NCBI RefSeq assembly: GCF_007858365.1
Contig: NZ_VFIO01000001.1
Location: forward strand, 1,116,001-1,180,000
Length of the DNA stretch: 64,000 nt
Reading direction: 5' to 3'
From: Pseudomonas saxonica
GTDB lineage: Bacteria > Pseudomonadota > Gammaproteobacteria > Pseudomonadales > Pseudomonadaceae
Shown here: piece after piece, positions 9,132 through 24,537 of the stretch
Numbering within the stretch: position 1 is the first letter of the stretch
Layout: every line of letters starts with the position of its first letter
Translations under genes and position numbers: made by a program
The notes under the pieces: generated by a model
What the model saw: the letters and a program-made list of their open reading frames with translations, nothing else
Database searches by the model: none
What the model was told of the DNA's origin: nothing

Positions 9132-10343
9132 TTAATCAGCCTGTCGACGCAGGAAAGCCGGGATGTCCAGATAGTCCAGATCGTCTTGCGGATTCAGTTT
9201 GGCAGCGGTTGTTGCCCCCTGCTGAGCCTGATTACGCATAACGGTAGGACGGTCCAGATCGCGGTAATTAACCACTGGCTGCTCCTGACGCTCGGTACGT
9301 ACGTCCTGACGAGCAGGGGCAGTATGTGCCTGAGAAGGTGCGTAGGAAGCTTGCACGTTATCAATGACCTTGACCGGTTTCTCGATTTTCGCGCCCAAAC
9401 CGGTCGCTACCACGGTCACGTGCAGTTCATCGCGCATGTCCGGATCGATCACGGTGCCCACTTTGACCATCGCGTGCTCGGAAGCAAAGGCTTCAATGAT
9501 GCTACCCACGTCGGAGTACTCACCCAGGGACAGGTCAGGACCGGCAGTGATGTTAACCAGGATGCCGCGAGCGCCTTCCAGGTTTACGTCTTCGAGCAAC
9601 GGGTTGCGAATGGCCGCTTCGGTCGCTTCACGTGCACGGTTCGGACCGCTGGCGCAGCCAGTGCCCATCATCGCCATGCCCATTTCGCTCATCACGGTGC
9701 GCACGTCGGCAAAGTCGACGTTAATCATGCCCGGACGCTTGATGATGTCGGAAATACCGCGAACGGCACCGGCCAACACGTCATCAGCCTTGGCAAACGC
9801 AGACAGCAGGCTCGCGTCCTTGCCCAGGATGGTCAGCAATTTCTCGTTCGGAATCGTGATCAACGAGTCAACGCTTTCAGACAGCAGACGAATACCTTCG
9901 TCAGCAATCTGCATGCGCTTGCGACCTTCGAACGGGAACGGACGTGTCACCACCGCAACGGTGAGGATGCCCATTTCCTTGGCCACTTCGGCAATGATCG
10001 GCGCAGCACCGGTACCGGTACCACCGCCCATACCCGTGGTGATGAACACCATATTGGTGCCCTGCAGCACTTCTGCGATGCGCTCGCGGTCTTCCAGAGC
10101 GGCCTGACGACCGACCTCAGGGTTTGCGCCGGCACCCAGGCCCTTGGTCACACCGGTGCCCAATTGCAGGATGGTACGCGCGCCGATGCTTTTGAGCGCT
10201 TGCGCGTCAGTGTTGGCGCAGATGAATTCCACACCTTCGATGTTGCTCTTAACCATGTGGTTAACAGCATTGCCACCGCCACCACCAACACCGATAACCT
10301 TGATTACCGGGCTTTGCGGGATGTTGTCTACGAGTTCGAACAT
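9132..10343 (-). CDS. ftsZ: Cell division protein FtsZ
   Basis: The tubulin-like GTPase that forms the division ring. It has 403 residues, and AAGGAGAGGG stands 3-4 nt before the ATG. The GTP-binding glycine loop GGGTGTG is at 106-112, and the T7-loop region is intact. A variable Gln-rich linker (about 315-385) leads to the conserved C-terminal peptide DYLDIPAFLRRQAD, which binds FtsA and ZipA. It follows ftsA after 72 nt, where an extra promoter is possible. Confidence 0.99.
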   Translation of the reverse strand: MFELVDNIPQSPVIKVIGVGGGGGNAVNHMVKSNIEGVEFICANTDAQALKSIGARTILQLGTGVTKGLGAGANPEVGRQAALEDRERIAEVLQGTNMVFITTGMGGGTGTGAAPIIAEVAKEMGILTVAVVTRPFPFEGRKRMQIADEGIRLLSESVDSLITIPNEKLLTILGKDASLLSAFAKADDVLAGAVRGISDIIKRPGMINVDFADVRTVMSEMGMAMMGTGCASGPNRAREATEAAIRNPLLEDVNLEGARGILVNITAGPDLSLGEYSDVGSIIEAFASEHAMVKVGTVIDPDMRDELHVTVVATGLGAKIEKPVKVIDNVQASYAPSQAHTAPARQDVRTERQEQPVVNYRDLDRPTVMRNQAQQGATTAAKLNPQDDLDYLDIPAFLRRQAD

Positions 10344-10415
10344 GGTCCCTCTCCTTACAGTTCTCTAGTTTTTTTCGCCTACTTCTACCGCTTTGAATCT
10401 TTTACTGCTCATGCT

Positions 10416-11675
10416 TTAAAAGTTGCCCTGCACCCAGCGCTTGAGGCGCTCGAATACAGGGGCTTTCTGTTCATCACTGCTGTAGTTGTCGCGGTTGCTG
10501 ATACCCGATATGGAAATACCGTCCGACTGCTTTTGCAGTCCGTACAGCAACAAGCCCACAGCGGTGGAGTAAATCGGATTGCGCACAACGTCAGACAAGC
10601 CTTTGGCGCTGTGCGGAACGCCCAGACGCACCGGCATGTGGAAGATTTCTTCCGCCAGTTCAACTGCGCCTTCCATTTTCGAAGTGCCGCCGGTCAGGAC
10701 GATGCCTGCCGGAATCAGGTCTTCGTAGCCGCTGCGACGCAGCTCCGCCTGAATCAGGGTGAAGAGCTCGTCGTAACGCGGCTCGACCACTTCGGCCAAC
10801 GCCTGACGAGAGAGCTCGCGCGGAGGACGATCGCCCACGCTTGGTACCTTGATGGTTTCACCGGCACCCGCCAGTTTGGCCAGTGCGCAGGCGTAACGGA
10901 TTTTGATTTCTTCGGCGTACTGAGTCGGAGTACGCAAAGCCATCGCGATGTCGTTGGTCACCTGATCACCCGCAATCGGGATCACTGCCGTATGGCGGAT
11001 AGCACCTTCGGTGAAAATGGCGATGTCCGTCGTGCCGCCGCCGATGTCGACCAGGCAGACGCCCAGCTCTTTTTCGTCATCGGTGAGAACGGAGTAAGCC
11101 GAAGCCAGTTGCTCAAGGATGATGTCATCTACCTCAAGGCCACAACGGCGTACACACTTCTCGATGTTCTGGGCGGCATTTACCGCACAGGTCACCACGT
11201 GCACCTTGGCTTCCAGCCGCACGCCCGACATGCCCAGCGGCTCACGCACGCCTTCCTGGTTATCGATCACGTAATCCTGCGCGAGTGTGTGCAGCACACG
11301 CTGGTCTGCAGGAATCGCGACAGCCTGTGCGGCGTCGAGAACGCGCTCCAAATCGGCCGCACTGACTTCACGATCGCGGATCGCCACGATGCCGTGGGAG
11401 TTCAGGCTGCGGATGTGGCTACCGGCAACGCCGACGAATGCCGAGTGAATCCGGCAACCGGCCATCAGCTGCGCTTCTTCGATGGCGCGCTGGATCGATT
11501 GCACGGTGGACTCGATGTTCACCACCACGCCCTTTTTCAGGCCCCGGGACGGATGCGTGCCAATACCGACGATTTCGATCGTGCCGTCTTCACCGACCTC
11601 GCCCACCAGCGCCACCACCTTGGAGGTGCCGATATCGAGACCGACGATCATTTTTCCGCTTTGCACGTTTGCCAT
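10416..11675 (-). CDS. ftsA: Cell division protein FtsA
   Basis: The actin-like ATPase that anchors FtsZ to the inner membrane. It has 419 residues. Phosphate and adenosine motifs are seen as GLDIGTSKV (14-22), DIGGGTTDIA and GGTSKMEG. The C-terminal amphipathic helix ERLKRWVQGNF is the membrane anchor. It starts 15 nt after ftsQ with an AGAGGCAGGA ribosome site. It belongs to the ftsQ-ftsA-ftsZ division block that closes the cluster before lpxC. Confidence 0.99.
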   Translation of the reverse strand: MANVQSGKMIVGLDIGTSKVVALVGEVGEDGTIEIVGIGTHPSRGLKKGVVVNIESTVQSIQRAIEEAQLMAGCRIHSAFVGVAGSHIRSLNSHGIVAIRDREVSAADLERVLDAAQAVAIPADQRVLHTLAQDYVIDNQEGVREPLGMSGVRLEAKVHVVTCAVNAAQNIEKCVRRCGLEVDDIILEQLASAYSVLTDDEKELGVCLVDIGGGTTDIAIFTEGAIRHTAVIPIAGDQVTNDIAMALRTPTQYAEEIKIRYACALAKLAGAGETIKVPSVGDRPPRELSRQALAEVVEPRYDELFTLIQAELRRSGYEDLIPAGIVLTGGTSKMEGAVELAEEIFHMPVRLGVPHSAKGLSDVVRNPIYSTAVGLLLYGLQKQSDGISISGISNRDNYSSDEQKAPVFERLKRWVQGNF

Positions 11676-11690
11676 GGGTCCTGCCTCTTC

Positions 11691-12557
11691 TTAATTCTTC
11701 GCGACAGCGGGTTGGGCTATCGTGGGTGCCACAGGTTCCCGCCAGCCGACGGCCAATCCGTTGGCGTAACGCAAATCAATGCGCGCTATGTTCGTAATCT
11801 GTTCTTTAAGCGTCTTGTCATAGATGGCTATGAATCGACGCATTTTCTCTACCAGGTGATCGCGCCCCAACAGCAGCTCGATTCCTGGCCCTGCACTGCC
11901 AGCTCCAGTGGTCAGGAACCAGCTACCGCGCTCACGCAGCTCCAGACGGGCGATAGAAAAGCCCATCGGACGCAGCATCTGGCTTAACACCTGATACTGC
12001 TGCATCACTTGCTGCTGAGCCCGCTGTGGGCCAAACAACTGCGGCAAGTGCTCATAATTGGCCAATTCACGCGGGGTAAATGCCTGCCCCTGGTTGTTGA
12101 GCAAGGCTGCATCACCCCAACGAGCAACCGGCAGTTGCTCTTCAAGGCGAATGACCACCTGATCAGGCCAAACGCGGCGTACTTCTGCGTGGGCAATCCA
12201 TGGCATTTGCTCAAGCTCGGTGCGCATGCCTTCCAGATCCACCGTGAAGAAGCTCGCGGCCATGTAGGGGGCAATGCGCTGCTGCACGGCTTGCTGGCTG
12301 ATATAAGTCAAATCACCCTGCACGTTGATATTGCTGATCGGGCGGTCCGCGTACGGCATCAACCGTTGCGCACCTTCGTAAGTGCCAAAACCCAACACAA
12401 CCAATAACACCGGCCAAAACAGTATCTTCAAAAAGCCGAAATTGGCTTTTGGCAGACGCCCCGACATCGGCTCTTTAGCCACCATTCGGCTTGCACCCCG
12501 AGGCACCGGCTTGCGGCCGGGGACAGGTTGCTGATGACGAAGCGATGCGCCTTGCAT
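11691..12557 (-). CDS. ftsQ: Cell division protein FtsQ
   Basis: A bitopic divisome protein that links FtsL/FtsB to the septal synthase. I chose the ATG at 12557 ([11 protein letters not shown]), 4 nt past the ddlB stop and with GAGG upstream, over an ATG at 12584 inside ddlB. The product has 288 residues: a cytoplasmic tail with basic residues, one membrane helix at about 43-62, a POTRA domain (about 72-140) and the FtsQ beta domain. It lies between ddlB and ftsA. Confidence 0.96.
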   Translation of the reverse strand: MQGASLRHQQPVPGRKPVPRGASRMVAKEPMSGRLPKANFGFLKILFWPVLLVVLGFGTYEGAQRLMPYADRPISNINVQGDLTYISQQAVQQRIAPYMAASFFTVDLEGMRTELEQMPWIAHAEVRRVWPDQVVIRLEEQLPVARWGDAALLNNQGQAFTPRELANYEHLPQLFGPQRAQQQVMQQYQVLSQMLRPMGFSIARLELRERGSWFLTTGAGSAGPGIELLLGRDHLVEKMRRFIAIYDKTLKEQITNIARIDLRYANGLAVGWREPVAPTIAQPAVAKN

Positions 12558-12561
12558 GGTC

Positions 12562-14970
<2,409 letters not shown>

Positions 14971-14978
<8 letters not shown>

Positions 14979-16041
14979 TGGCCACCTCCAGGCAGATATC
15001 GACAACATTGCGAGTTGCATCAGGTTTGGCCAGGCGGCGAGCATGGGTCGCCATGCTGTTCAGTCGTTCCGGTTGCATCAATACCTCTGTCAGGCGTTCA
15101 GCCAGTTCGGCTGCGCCAGTTGTCGCTTGTGGCATCAGGAAGGCAGCACCTTCGCGGGCCAAAAAGTCGGCATTGCGGCTCTGATGGTCGTCAATCGCAT
15201 GGGGCAATGGCACCAACAGCGAAGGCAGACCGGCCGCAGCCAGTTCACTGACAGTCAGCGCGCCTGCGCGACAAACCACCAGGTCGGCCCAGCCATAGGC
15301 ATGGGCCATGTCTTTGATAAACGGCTGAACTTCAGCCTCAACGCCAACCGCTTGATAACGCTCGGCCGTTATTTGATCGTGTTGCTTGCCCGCCTGATGA
15401 AACACCTCAGGGCGCACCTCGGCCGGTACATGGGCCAGTGCCTCAGGCAACAGTTTGTTCAACGGCTCGGCGCCCAGACTACCGCCCAGCACCAACAGCC
15501 TCGCCTTGCGCCCTTCAAGGGCAGCACGTGGCGCCAACGTGAACAACTCGGCACGCACCGGGTTGCCGGTGGTGCGCAATTTGTCCATCGCTGCAAAGGT
15601 TTGCGGGAAGGCTTCACACACACGGCTCGCCATCGGTACCAACAAACGGTTGGCCGTTCCGGCGACCGCGTTCTGCTCGTGAATGATCACGGGCACACCG
15701 CAGGTTTTCGCCGCCAGGCCGCCTGGGCCTGTGACGTAGCCCCCAAAGCCCAGCACGCAAACGGGCTGAAGTTCACGAATGATCTTGCGCGCCTGAAACA
15801 AGGCCTTGAGCAGCACAAACGGTGCTTTGAGCAGCGACAGTTTGCTTTTGCCCCGCAGGCCCGCCACGTTAATCAGGTGCAGTTTGAAGCCCGCGGGCTC
15901 AACCAGTTCGTTCTCGATACCACGCGGCGTACCCAGCCAATGCACGGTGTAGCCACGCGCCTGGAATTCACGTGCGCACGCCAGTGCCGGGAATACGTGC
16001 CCGCCAGTGCCGCCCGCCATGATCAGCACATTAGCGCCCAT
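14971..16041 (-). CDS. murG: Lipid II synthase MurG (GlcNAc transferase)
   Basis: It transfers GlcNAc from UDP-GlcNAc to lipid I at the inner face of the inner membrane, giving lipid II. The start is ATG 16041 ([20 protein letters not shown]), overlapping the ftsW end by 11 nt with GAGGAG upstream; an upstream in-frame start would lie deep in ftsW. The product has 356 residues. The glycine-rich motifs GGTGGHV and [10 protein letters not shown] are present, with the acceptor-side [10 protein letters not shown]. Confidence 0.98.
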
Positions 16042-17245
16042 GGGTCGGCTCCTCTGCGAAATCGCTTTCTTTGAAATCGGCTTCTTCACTGCCTAAATGG
16101 GTACGACTTTCCCACTCAATACGCAGCAACAAGCCCATGCACACACAGCAAATCACCAACGAGCTGCCGCCATAACTGAGAAATGGCAAGGTCAGACCTT
16201 TGGTTGGCAGCAGGCCGACGTTCACCCCGATATTGATCAGGAACTGGCCGATCCACAGAAAGGACAGGCCATACGCCATATAGGCGGCGAAGTATTGCTT
16301 GGCCCGTTCAGCCCACAGGCCGATGTACATGCCACGCACACACACAAATACAAAGAGCGCCACGGTCAGCAACGAACCGACCACACCCAGCTCTTCAGCC
16401 AGCACCGAAAATACAAAGTCGGTGTGCGCTTCAGGCAGGTAGAACTGCTTCTGTACGCTGTTGCCCAGACCTACACCGAACCACTCGCCACGGCCAAATG
16501 CGATCAAGGCCTGAGTCAGCTGGTACCCGGAACCGAACTGGTCGGACCACGGGTCAGTAAAGGTAATCAAGCGCGCCATCCGGTAAGGCTGGGCCTGCAC
16601 CAGTACGAACACCGCACCGACCGCGAGCGCCACCATCAGGGCAAAACGGAACAAACCGACGCCGCCCAAAAACAGCATGGCGGCCGCAGCGCCCATCATT
16701 ACAACCGTTGCACCAAAGTCCGGCTCCATCAGCAACAGGCCAGCCATCGGCAGCAACACGATGAACGGCTTGAAGAACCCCATCCAGCTTTCGCGAACTT
16801 CTTTTTGCTGACGCACCAGATAACCGGCGAGGTAGATCACCACGAACACCTTGGCGATTTCCGAAGGTTGCACGTTGAAGAAGCTGAAACCGATCCAGCG
16901 CATTGAGCCGTTGACCTCACGGCCAATACCGGGCAGCAACACCATCACCAGCAAGCCAAACGCACCGAGCAGCAACATCCAGCCCATACGTTGCCAGGTC
17001 GCAATCGGCACCATCATGGTCAGCACACAAGCGCCCAGACCGAGCACGATATAAAACAGGTGGCGGATCATGTGGTACAGCGTGTTGCCTGACTGCAAAG
17101 CGGCCACTTCGGACGATGCCGAAGTAATCATCACCAAGCCCAGACCAAGCAACGCCAGGCAACCGGCGAGCAACGGGAAGTCGAGGTCGATGCCACGACC
17201 TGTGATCAAGGGTGATGGATAAGGTTTGATAATGCCGAAGATCAT
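16031..17245 (-). CDS. ftsW: Septal peptidoglycan polymerase FtsW (SEDS family)
   Basis: A polytopic membrane glycosyltransferase that polymerises lipid II at the septum with FtsI. It has 404 residues and about ten membrane helices. SEDS motifs are seen: GSMRWIGF, QPSEIAK, MEPDFGATVV and the C-terminal FLSYGGSS. An acidic cytoplasmic tail follows (EEADFKESDFAEEP). Its ATG overlaps the murD stop (ATGA). Confidence 0.98.
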   Translation of the reverse strand: MIFGIIKPYPSPLITGRGIDLDFPLLAGCLALLGLGLVMITSASSEVAALQSGNTLYHMIRHLFYIVLGLGACVLTMMVPIATWQRMGWMLLLGAFGLLVMVLLPGIGREVNGSMRWIGFSFFNVQPSEIAKVFVVIYLAGYLVRQQKEVRESWMGFFKPFIVLLPMAGLLLMEPDFGATVVMMGAAAAMLFLGGVGLFRFALMVALAVGAVFVLVQAQPYRMARLITFTDPWSDQFGSGYQLTQALIAFGRGEWFGVGLGNSVQKQFYLPEAHTDFVFSVLAEELGVVGSLLTVALFVFVCVRGMYIGLWAERAKQYFAAYMAYGLSFLWIGQFLINIGVNVGLLPTKGLTLPFLSYGGSSLVICCVCMGLLLRIEWESRTHLGSEEADFKESDFAEEPTHGR

Positions 17246-18588
17246 GCCAAGGCCTCCACTGCGCGAGCGAACAGCTGGCCGCGCTCTTCGTAGTTCTTGA
17301 ACATGTCGAAGCTGGCACAGGCCGGAGACAGCAATACGGCGTCGCCCGGTTGTGCCAACTCGCGGCTTTGCGCAATGGCGTCATCCAGCGAAGCTGCCCG
17401 CACTTGCGGCACTTCCTCGCCCAAGGCTGCAGCGATCAAATCCGCATCACGGCCAATCAACACCACGGCGCGACAATGCTTGGCCACGGAGTCACGCAGG
17501 CCGCTGAAGTCGGCGCCCTTGCCATCACCGCCAGCGATCAGCACCAGCTTGCCGTCCATGTCGGCACCCAGACCGTCGATCGCGGCCAGTGCAGCGCCCA
17601 CGTTGGTGGCTTTGGAATCGTTGTAGTAGCTCACGCCATCGAGTTCGCGCACCCATTGGCAGCGGTGCTCAAGCCCGGTGAAGCTGCGCAGGCTGCTCAA
17701 CATGGCATCGAACGGCAAGCCTACGGCATGCCCCAGCGCCAGAGCGGCCAACGCATTGGCCTGATTATGAGCGCCACGTACTTTCAGCTCGCGCACCGGC
17801 ATCAGGTTTTGAAATTCAAAGGCGAGGTATTTTTCGCCGTTTTCTTCACGCAGGCCGAACGCCTTGAAGTCAGGCGCGCTCAGACCGAAGGTCCAGCACG
17901 GAAGACCTTCACCCATCAGCGGACGGGTCAAGGCATCCTGGCGATTGACCACAACCTGTTTGGCACCGCGGAAAATCCGGTGCTTGGCCAGATGGTAAGC
18001 CGGCAGACCGCTGTAACGGTCCATGTGGTCTTCGCTGACATTCAGCACGGTAGCCACTTCGGCGCCCAGCTGGTTGGTGGTTTCCAGCTGAAAGCTCGAC
18101 AGCTCCATCACGTACAGCTCGACGTCATCGTTGAGCAGATCAAGTGCCGGTGTACCGAGGTTGCCGCCGACCGCCACACGCTTACCGGCAGCCGCCGCCA
18201 TTTCGCCAACCAGCGTGGTCACGGTGCTCTTGGCGTTGGAACCACTGATTGCCACGATGGGCGCTTTCGCGTTACGCGCGAACAGATCGATGTCACCCGA
18301 CAGCTTCACCCCGCGGGCAGCCGCCGCTTGCAGCGCAGGTGTCGCCAAGGCCAGGCCGGGGCTCACGTAGAGCTCATCGGCACGGCACAGGAAATCGACA
18401 TCCAGTTCGCCACAACGCACTTCCACTTGCGGGTAGTCACGGCGCAGCGTGGCCAGCTCCGGTGGTGTTTCCCGCGTATCAGCCACAGCAAACGACACGC
18501 CCTGCTGCGCTAGAAAGCGCACCAGAGACATGCCGCTCTTGCCGAGGCCGACGACAATGCGGAAGTGGTCAGAAGCAATCAGAGACAC
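17242..18588 (-). CDS. murD: UDP-MurNAc-L-Ala--D-glutamate ligase MurD
   Basis: It adds D-Glu to UDP-MurNAc-L-Ala in the cytoplasm. It has 448 residues, starting MSLIASDHFRIVVGLGKSG. The N-terminal substrate-binding Rossmann domain, the ATP loop ISGSNAKSTVTTLVGE and the YNDSKATN motif are visible. It begins 5 nt after the mraY stop and is coupled to ftsW by ATGA. Confidence 0.98.
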   Translation of the reverse strand: MSLIASDHFRIVVGLGKSGMSLVRFLAQQGVSFAVADTRETPPELATLRRDYPQVEVRCGELDVDFLCRADELYVSPGLALATPALQAAAARGVKLSGDIDLFARNAKAPIVAISGSNAKSTVTTLVGEMAAAAGKRVAVGGNLGTPALDLLNDDVELYVMELSSFQLETTNQLGAEVATVLNVSEDHMDRYSGLPAYHLAKHRIFRGAKQVVVNRQDALTRPLMGEGLPCWTFGLSAPDFKAFGLREENGEKYLAFEFQNLMPVRELKVRGAHNQANALAALALGHAVGLPFDAMLSSLRSFTGLEHRCQWVRELDGVSYYNDSKATNVGAALAAIDGLGADMDGKLVLIAGGDGKGADFSGLRDSVAKHCRAVVLIGRDADLIAAALGEEVPQVRAASLDDAIAQSRELAQPGDAVLLSPACASFDMFKNYEERGQLFARAVEALA

Positions 18589-18593
18589 AGGTT

Positions 18594-19676
18594 CTACCTC
18601 AGCTTCAGAGTGGCAAGGCCAATCAGCACAAGAATCACGGTGATAATCCAGAAACGGACAATCACTCGCGGCTCAGGCCAGCCCTTGAGTTCAAAGTGGT
18701 GATGAATCGGTGCCATGCGAAACACCCGCTTGCCGGTCAACTTGAAGGACGCGACTTGTATCACCACCGACAGGGTTTCCATCACGAACACTCCGCCCAT
18801 GATGAACAGCACGATTTCCTGACGCACGATCACGGCAATGGTGCCCAGCGCAGCACCCAGTGCCAGCGCGCCAACGTCGCCCATGAAGACTTGTGCCGGG
18901 TAGGTGTTGAACCACAGAAAACCAAGGCCGGCACCAATCAGCGCACCACAGAAGACAATCAGTTCGCCTGCGCCCGGCACGTATGGAATGAGCAGATAAT
19001 CAGCGAATTTCACGTTACCCGACAGGTAGCAGAAGATGCCCAAGGCACCGCCCACCATTACCGTTGGCATGATCGCCAGGCCGTCGAGGCCATCAGTCAG
19101 GTTGACGGCGTTGCTCGACCCCACGATCACGAAGTAGGTCAGCACCACAAAACCAATGCCCAGCGGAATGCTGGCATCTTTAAGGATCGGCAGAATAAGG
19201 GTGGTTTCAACAGCGCTAGGGGCTGTGGCGTATAGAAAGATCGCTGCACCCAGACCGAAAACCGACTGCCAGAAATACTTCCAGCGGCTCGGGAGGCCGC
19301 GGGAGTTTTTCTCGATCACTTTGCGATAATCGTCTACCCAACCAATGGCACCGAACAGCAGGGTCACAATCATCACGACCCAGACATAGCGGTTGCTCAG
19401 ATCAGCCCACAACAAGGTGCTGACTGTGATCGCCGACAGGATAAGCGCACCACCCATGGTGGGCGTGCCGGACTTGGACAAGTGCGACTGCGGGCCGTCA
19501 TTACGAACCGACTGGCCAATCTGGCGGTTTTGCAGGGTGCGGATCATCCACGGCCCTAGGCACAACGACAAGGTCAACGCGGTCAATACTCCAAGAATCC
19601 CGCGCAAGGACAAGTACTGGAAGACCGCGAAGCCTTTATAGAACTGTTGCAGATACTCCGCTAGCAGCAGCAGCAT
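18594..19676 (-). CDS. mraY: Phospho-MurNAc-pentapeptide transferase MraY
   Basis: An integral membrane enzyme that moves phospho-MurNAc-pentapeptide to undecaprenyl phosphate, giving lipid I. The start is ATG 19676 ([15 protein letters not shown]), sharing one base with the murF stop (TAATG) and preceded by GGGGAG. The product has 360 residues and ten membrane helices. The acidic motifs GWVDDYRK and NLTDGLDGL and the histidine motif [11 protein letters not shown] are intact. Confidence 0.98.
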   Translation of the reverse strand: MLLLLAEYLQQFYKGFAVFQYLSLRGILGVLTALTLSLCLGPWMIRTLQNRQIGQSVRNDGPQSHLSKSGTPTMGGALILSAITVSTLLWADLSNRYVWVVMIVTLLFGAIGWVDDYRKVIEKNSRGLPSRWKYFWQSVFGLGAAIFLYATAPSAVETTLILPILKDASIPLGIGFVVLTYFVIVGSSNAVNLTDGLDGLAIMPTVMVGGALGIFCYLSGNVKFADYLLIPYVPGAGELIVFCGALIGAGLGFLWFNTYPAQVFMGDVGALALGAALGTIAVIVRQEIVLFIMGGVFVMETLSVVIQVASFKLTGKRVFRMAPIHHHFELKGWPEPRVIVRFWIITVILVLIGLATLKLR

Positions 19677-21043
19677 TAGTGTTTCTCCCCGCTGGAACCG
19701 CACAAAGCCGCAACGACGTTTTCCATCGCTGCACTGCGCGAGCCCTTGATCAAAATAGTGGTGTTGGTTTGGTGCTCAGCGCGAAGCGCCATGATCAGGT
19801 CAGCCTGATTGGCGAAATGACGAGCCTGTGGTCCAAATTCAGAGACGGCATGAGCCATCATCGGTCCCACCGCATAGAGCGCTGAAACCTTGTCGGCGGC
19901 ATAAGCGCCTACTTCACGATGTCCTTGCTCCGCCCACTCACCCAGCTCGCCAATATCTCCGAGCACCAGGACGGTGCGACCGGAAAAGGCGGCGAGTATA
20001 TCAATGGCGGCGCACATTGAGGTGGGGTTTGCGTTGTAAGTGTCATCAATAATTCGCAAGCCAGCAGCGGTCAATTGTGCCACCGCACGTCCTTTGACCG
20101 GTTGTACCGCTTCAAGGCCGGTTTTGATGCCAAACAGCGATACGCCCAACGCATGGGCAGCAGCCGCAGCGGCCAATGCATTGGCCACGTTATGAGTGCC
20201 CAGCAGGTTAAGTTGAACCTGCTCGACACCCGTCGGGCTGTACAGCTTGAAACCTGGGCAGCCCCGTGCATCACGGGTCAAATCGCCCGCATGAAAATCG
20301 GCTTTAGTGTTGCTCAATGCAAAGGTGAGCACCGTGCGGCCTGCCGCCCGGTTCTTCCAGATATCAAAAGCCTTGTCATCCAGATTCAGAACGGCGACGC
20401 CAGCGGCGCCCAGCCCTTCAATGATCTCGCCTTTGGCTTCAACGATTTTATCCGGCCCGCCGAATTCGCCGACATGAGCAGTGCCCGCATTGTTAAGCAC
20501 AGCAACTTGTGGTCGGGTCATGGCGACGGTGTAGGCAATTTCCCCAAGACGCGACGCACCCAACTCAATCACGGCAGCAGTATGCTCGTGAGTCAGTTCA
20601 AGCAGCGTGAGCGGCACGCCTAGATCGTTATTCAAATTCCCTTTGGTCGCCAGCACCGGCCCGCGAGTACGCAGGATGCAGGCCAGCATTTCTTTGACCG
20701 TGGTTTTACCGCTGGAGCCAGTAATCGCGGCAACAGGCTTGTCATAACCGGCGCGATTAAGCGCGCCCAGTTGACCCAGTGCTGCGCGGGTATCTTCGAC
20801 CACCAGCTGCGGCAACGTCGACTCAGGCACTTCGCGCTCTACCAATGCCGCAACAGCGCCCTTGGCGGCGACTTCATTCAGATAGTTGTGGCCGTCGAAA
20901 CGCGGGCCGGTCAGTGCGATAAACAGCTGGCCTTTGGTAATGGCCCGACTGTCGATGCTGACGCCGTTGAAGTAGCTATCCGCTGCGACTAAACGCCCGC
21001 CAAGGGCGTCGGCTACTTCGCTCAACAACAGAGGCTTAAGCAT
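19676..21043 (-). CDS. murF: UDP-MurNAc-tripeptide--D-Ala-D-Ala ligase MurF
   Basis: It completes the UDP-MurNAc-pentapeptide by adding D-Ala-D-Ala. The start is ATG 21043 ([16 protein letters not shown]), overlapping murE by 8 nt; the frame runs further upstream, but only inside murE. The product has 455 residues. The ATP loop [14 protein letters not shown], the [13 protein letters not shown] segment and the [11 protein letters not shown] motif are characteristic. Confidence 0.98.
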   Translation of the reverse strand: MLKPLLLSEVADALGGRLVAADSYFNGVSIDSRAITKGQLFIALTGPRFDGHNYLNEVAAKGAVAALVEREVPESTLPQLVVEDTRAALGQLGALNRAGYDKPVAAITGSSGKTTVKEMLACILRTRGPVLATKGNLNNDLGVPLTLLELTHEHTAAVIELGASRLGEIAYTVAMTRPQVAVLNNAGTAHVGEFGGPDKIVEAKGEIIEGLGAAGVAVLNLDDKAFDIWKNRAAGRTVLTFALSNTKADFHAGDLTRDARGCPGFKLYSPTGVEQVQLNLLGTHNVANALAAAAAAHALGVSLFGIKTGLEAVQPVKGRAVAQLTAAGLRIIDDTYNANPTSMCAAIDILAAFSGRTVLVLGDIGELGEWAEQGHREVGAYAADKVSALYAVGPMMAHAVSEFGPQARHFANQADLIMALRAEHQTNTTILIKGSRSAAMENVVAALCGSSGEKH

Positions 21044-22498
21044 GCGCGGCCTCCCAAGCATCGAGCGCCTTTTGAGCTTCGACCAGATCAGAGAAGTCGT
21101 GGCGTACGCCGTTAATTTCCTGATAGTCCTCATGACCTTTGCCGGCCAACACAATCACATCTTCGGCGCGAGCGTTGCTAATAATGCGGGCAATGGCCTC
21201 GCCGCGACCGGCGACAAAAGTGACGTTACCGGGGGCAGCAAAGCCCGCTCGAATATCATCAAATATTTGAGCGGGTGCTTCTGTGCGCGGATTGTCATCG
21301 GTAACCAACACGCCGTCAGCCAAGCGTTCTACCACCTCGGCCATTAATGGGCGCTTGCCGCGATCACGATCGCCACCGCACCCGAACAGGCACAACAACT
21401 GACCTTTGGCGTGGGGACGCATGGCCAGCAGCACTTTTTCCAGTGCATCCGGGGTATGCGCGTAGTCGACCACCACCAGCGGTTTATTACCGCCACCCAA
21501 TCGCTGCATACGCCCCACCGGGCCTTCGAGCTTGGGCAGTATTTTAAGAATATCGTCCAGCGGGTATTCGAGCCCCAGCAAGGCACCTACCGCTGCCAGT
21601 ACGTTGCTCAGATTGAAGCGCCCCAACAAGGCGCTGCGCAGGTGATGTTCACCTTGCGGGGTCACCAGCGTGGCACGTACGCCCTCGTCATCGAAGGTCG
21701 CTTCGCGGCAATACAAGTAGGCACTGCTGTCTTCAAGGCTGTAGCTGATCAGGCGCGAGTCGTGCTTTTCAGTGGCCAGTTGGCGACCAAAGTCATCATC
21801 CAGATTCAGTACGCGGCAACGCAGATCAGCCCAAGCGAACAGTTTGGCCTTGGCGGCGGCGTAGGCTTCCATAGTGCCGTGGTAATCCAGATGATCGCGG
21901 GACAGGTTGGTCAACACCGCCACATCGAACGCCAGCGCACTGACGCGACCTTGGTCGAGCCCGTGGGAAGAGACTTCCATCGCAACCGCTTTGGCCCCGG
22001 CCTTTTTCAAATCGGCCAGCATGGCTTGCACGCTAATCGGATCGGGCGTGGTATGGCGACCACTGTGCAGCGCGCCATAAAAGCCGGTGCCCAGAGTCCC
22101 GACGATGCCGCAGTGCTGACCGAGCAAATCCAGGGCTTGCGCAACCAGTTGAGTCACGCTGGTTTTGCCGTTGGTGCCGGTTACACCGACCAGGTCCAGA
22201 TGATGGCTCGGCTCACCGTAGAAACGCCCGGCAATGTCCGACAACTGCGCGGCCAACCCCTTGACCGGAATCAACGGAACGGCGGTGATCGGCAATACAT
22301 CGGCACCGTCCACTTCATAAGCCACAGCGGCCGCGCCACGTTTTAGCGCGTCGCCAATATGCTCGCGCCCATCAAGCTTGCCACCAGGCACCGCGAGAAA
22401 TAAATCTCCGGCGCGCACGTTGCGGCTATCGAGTGTCAGCTCACGAATCAACAGATCGTGGCCAGCATGAGGGAAGATCTTGTTCAGGCTCAGGGACA

Positions 22499-22499
<1 letters not shown>
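21036..22499 (-). CDS. murE: UDP-MurNAc-tripeptide synthetase MurE (meso-DAP adding)
   Basis: It adds meso-diaminopimelate to UDP-MurNAc-L-Ala-D-Glu. It has 487 residues. The ATP loop GVTGTNGKTS, the carbamylated-lysine region and the DAP-selecting motif DNPR (in VTDDNPRTEAP) are present, as expected for a Gram-negative wall. The ATG shares one base with the ftsI stop (TAATG). Confidence 0.98.

Positions 22500-24533
<2,034 letters not shown>

Positions 24534-24537
<4 letters not shown>

Noticed and set aside
9123..11987. 954-codon plus-strand open frame opposite ftsZ, ftsA and ftsQ
   Set aside because: Shadow of GC-rich coding sequence on the other strand; His/Arg-rich translation without known domains, and the opposite genes are certain.
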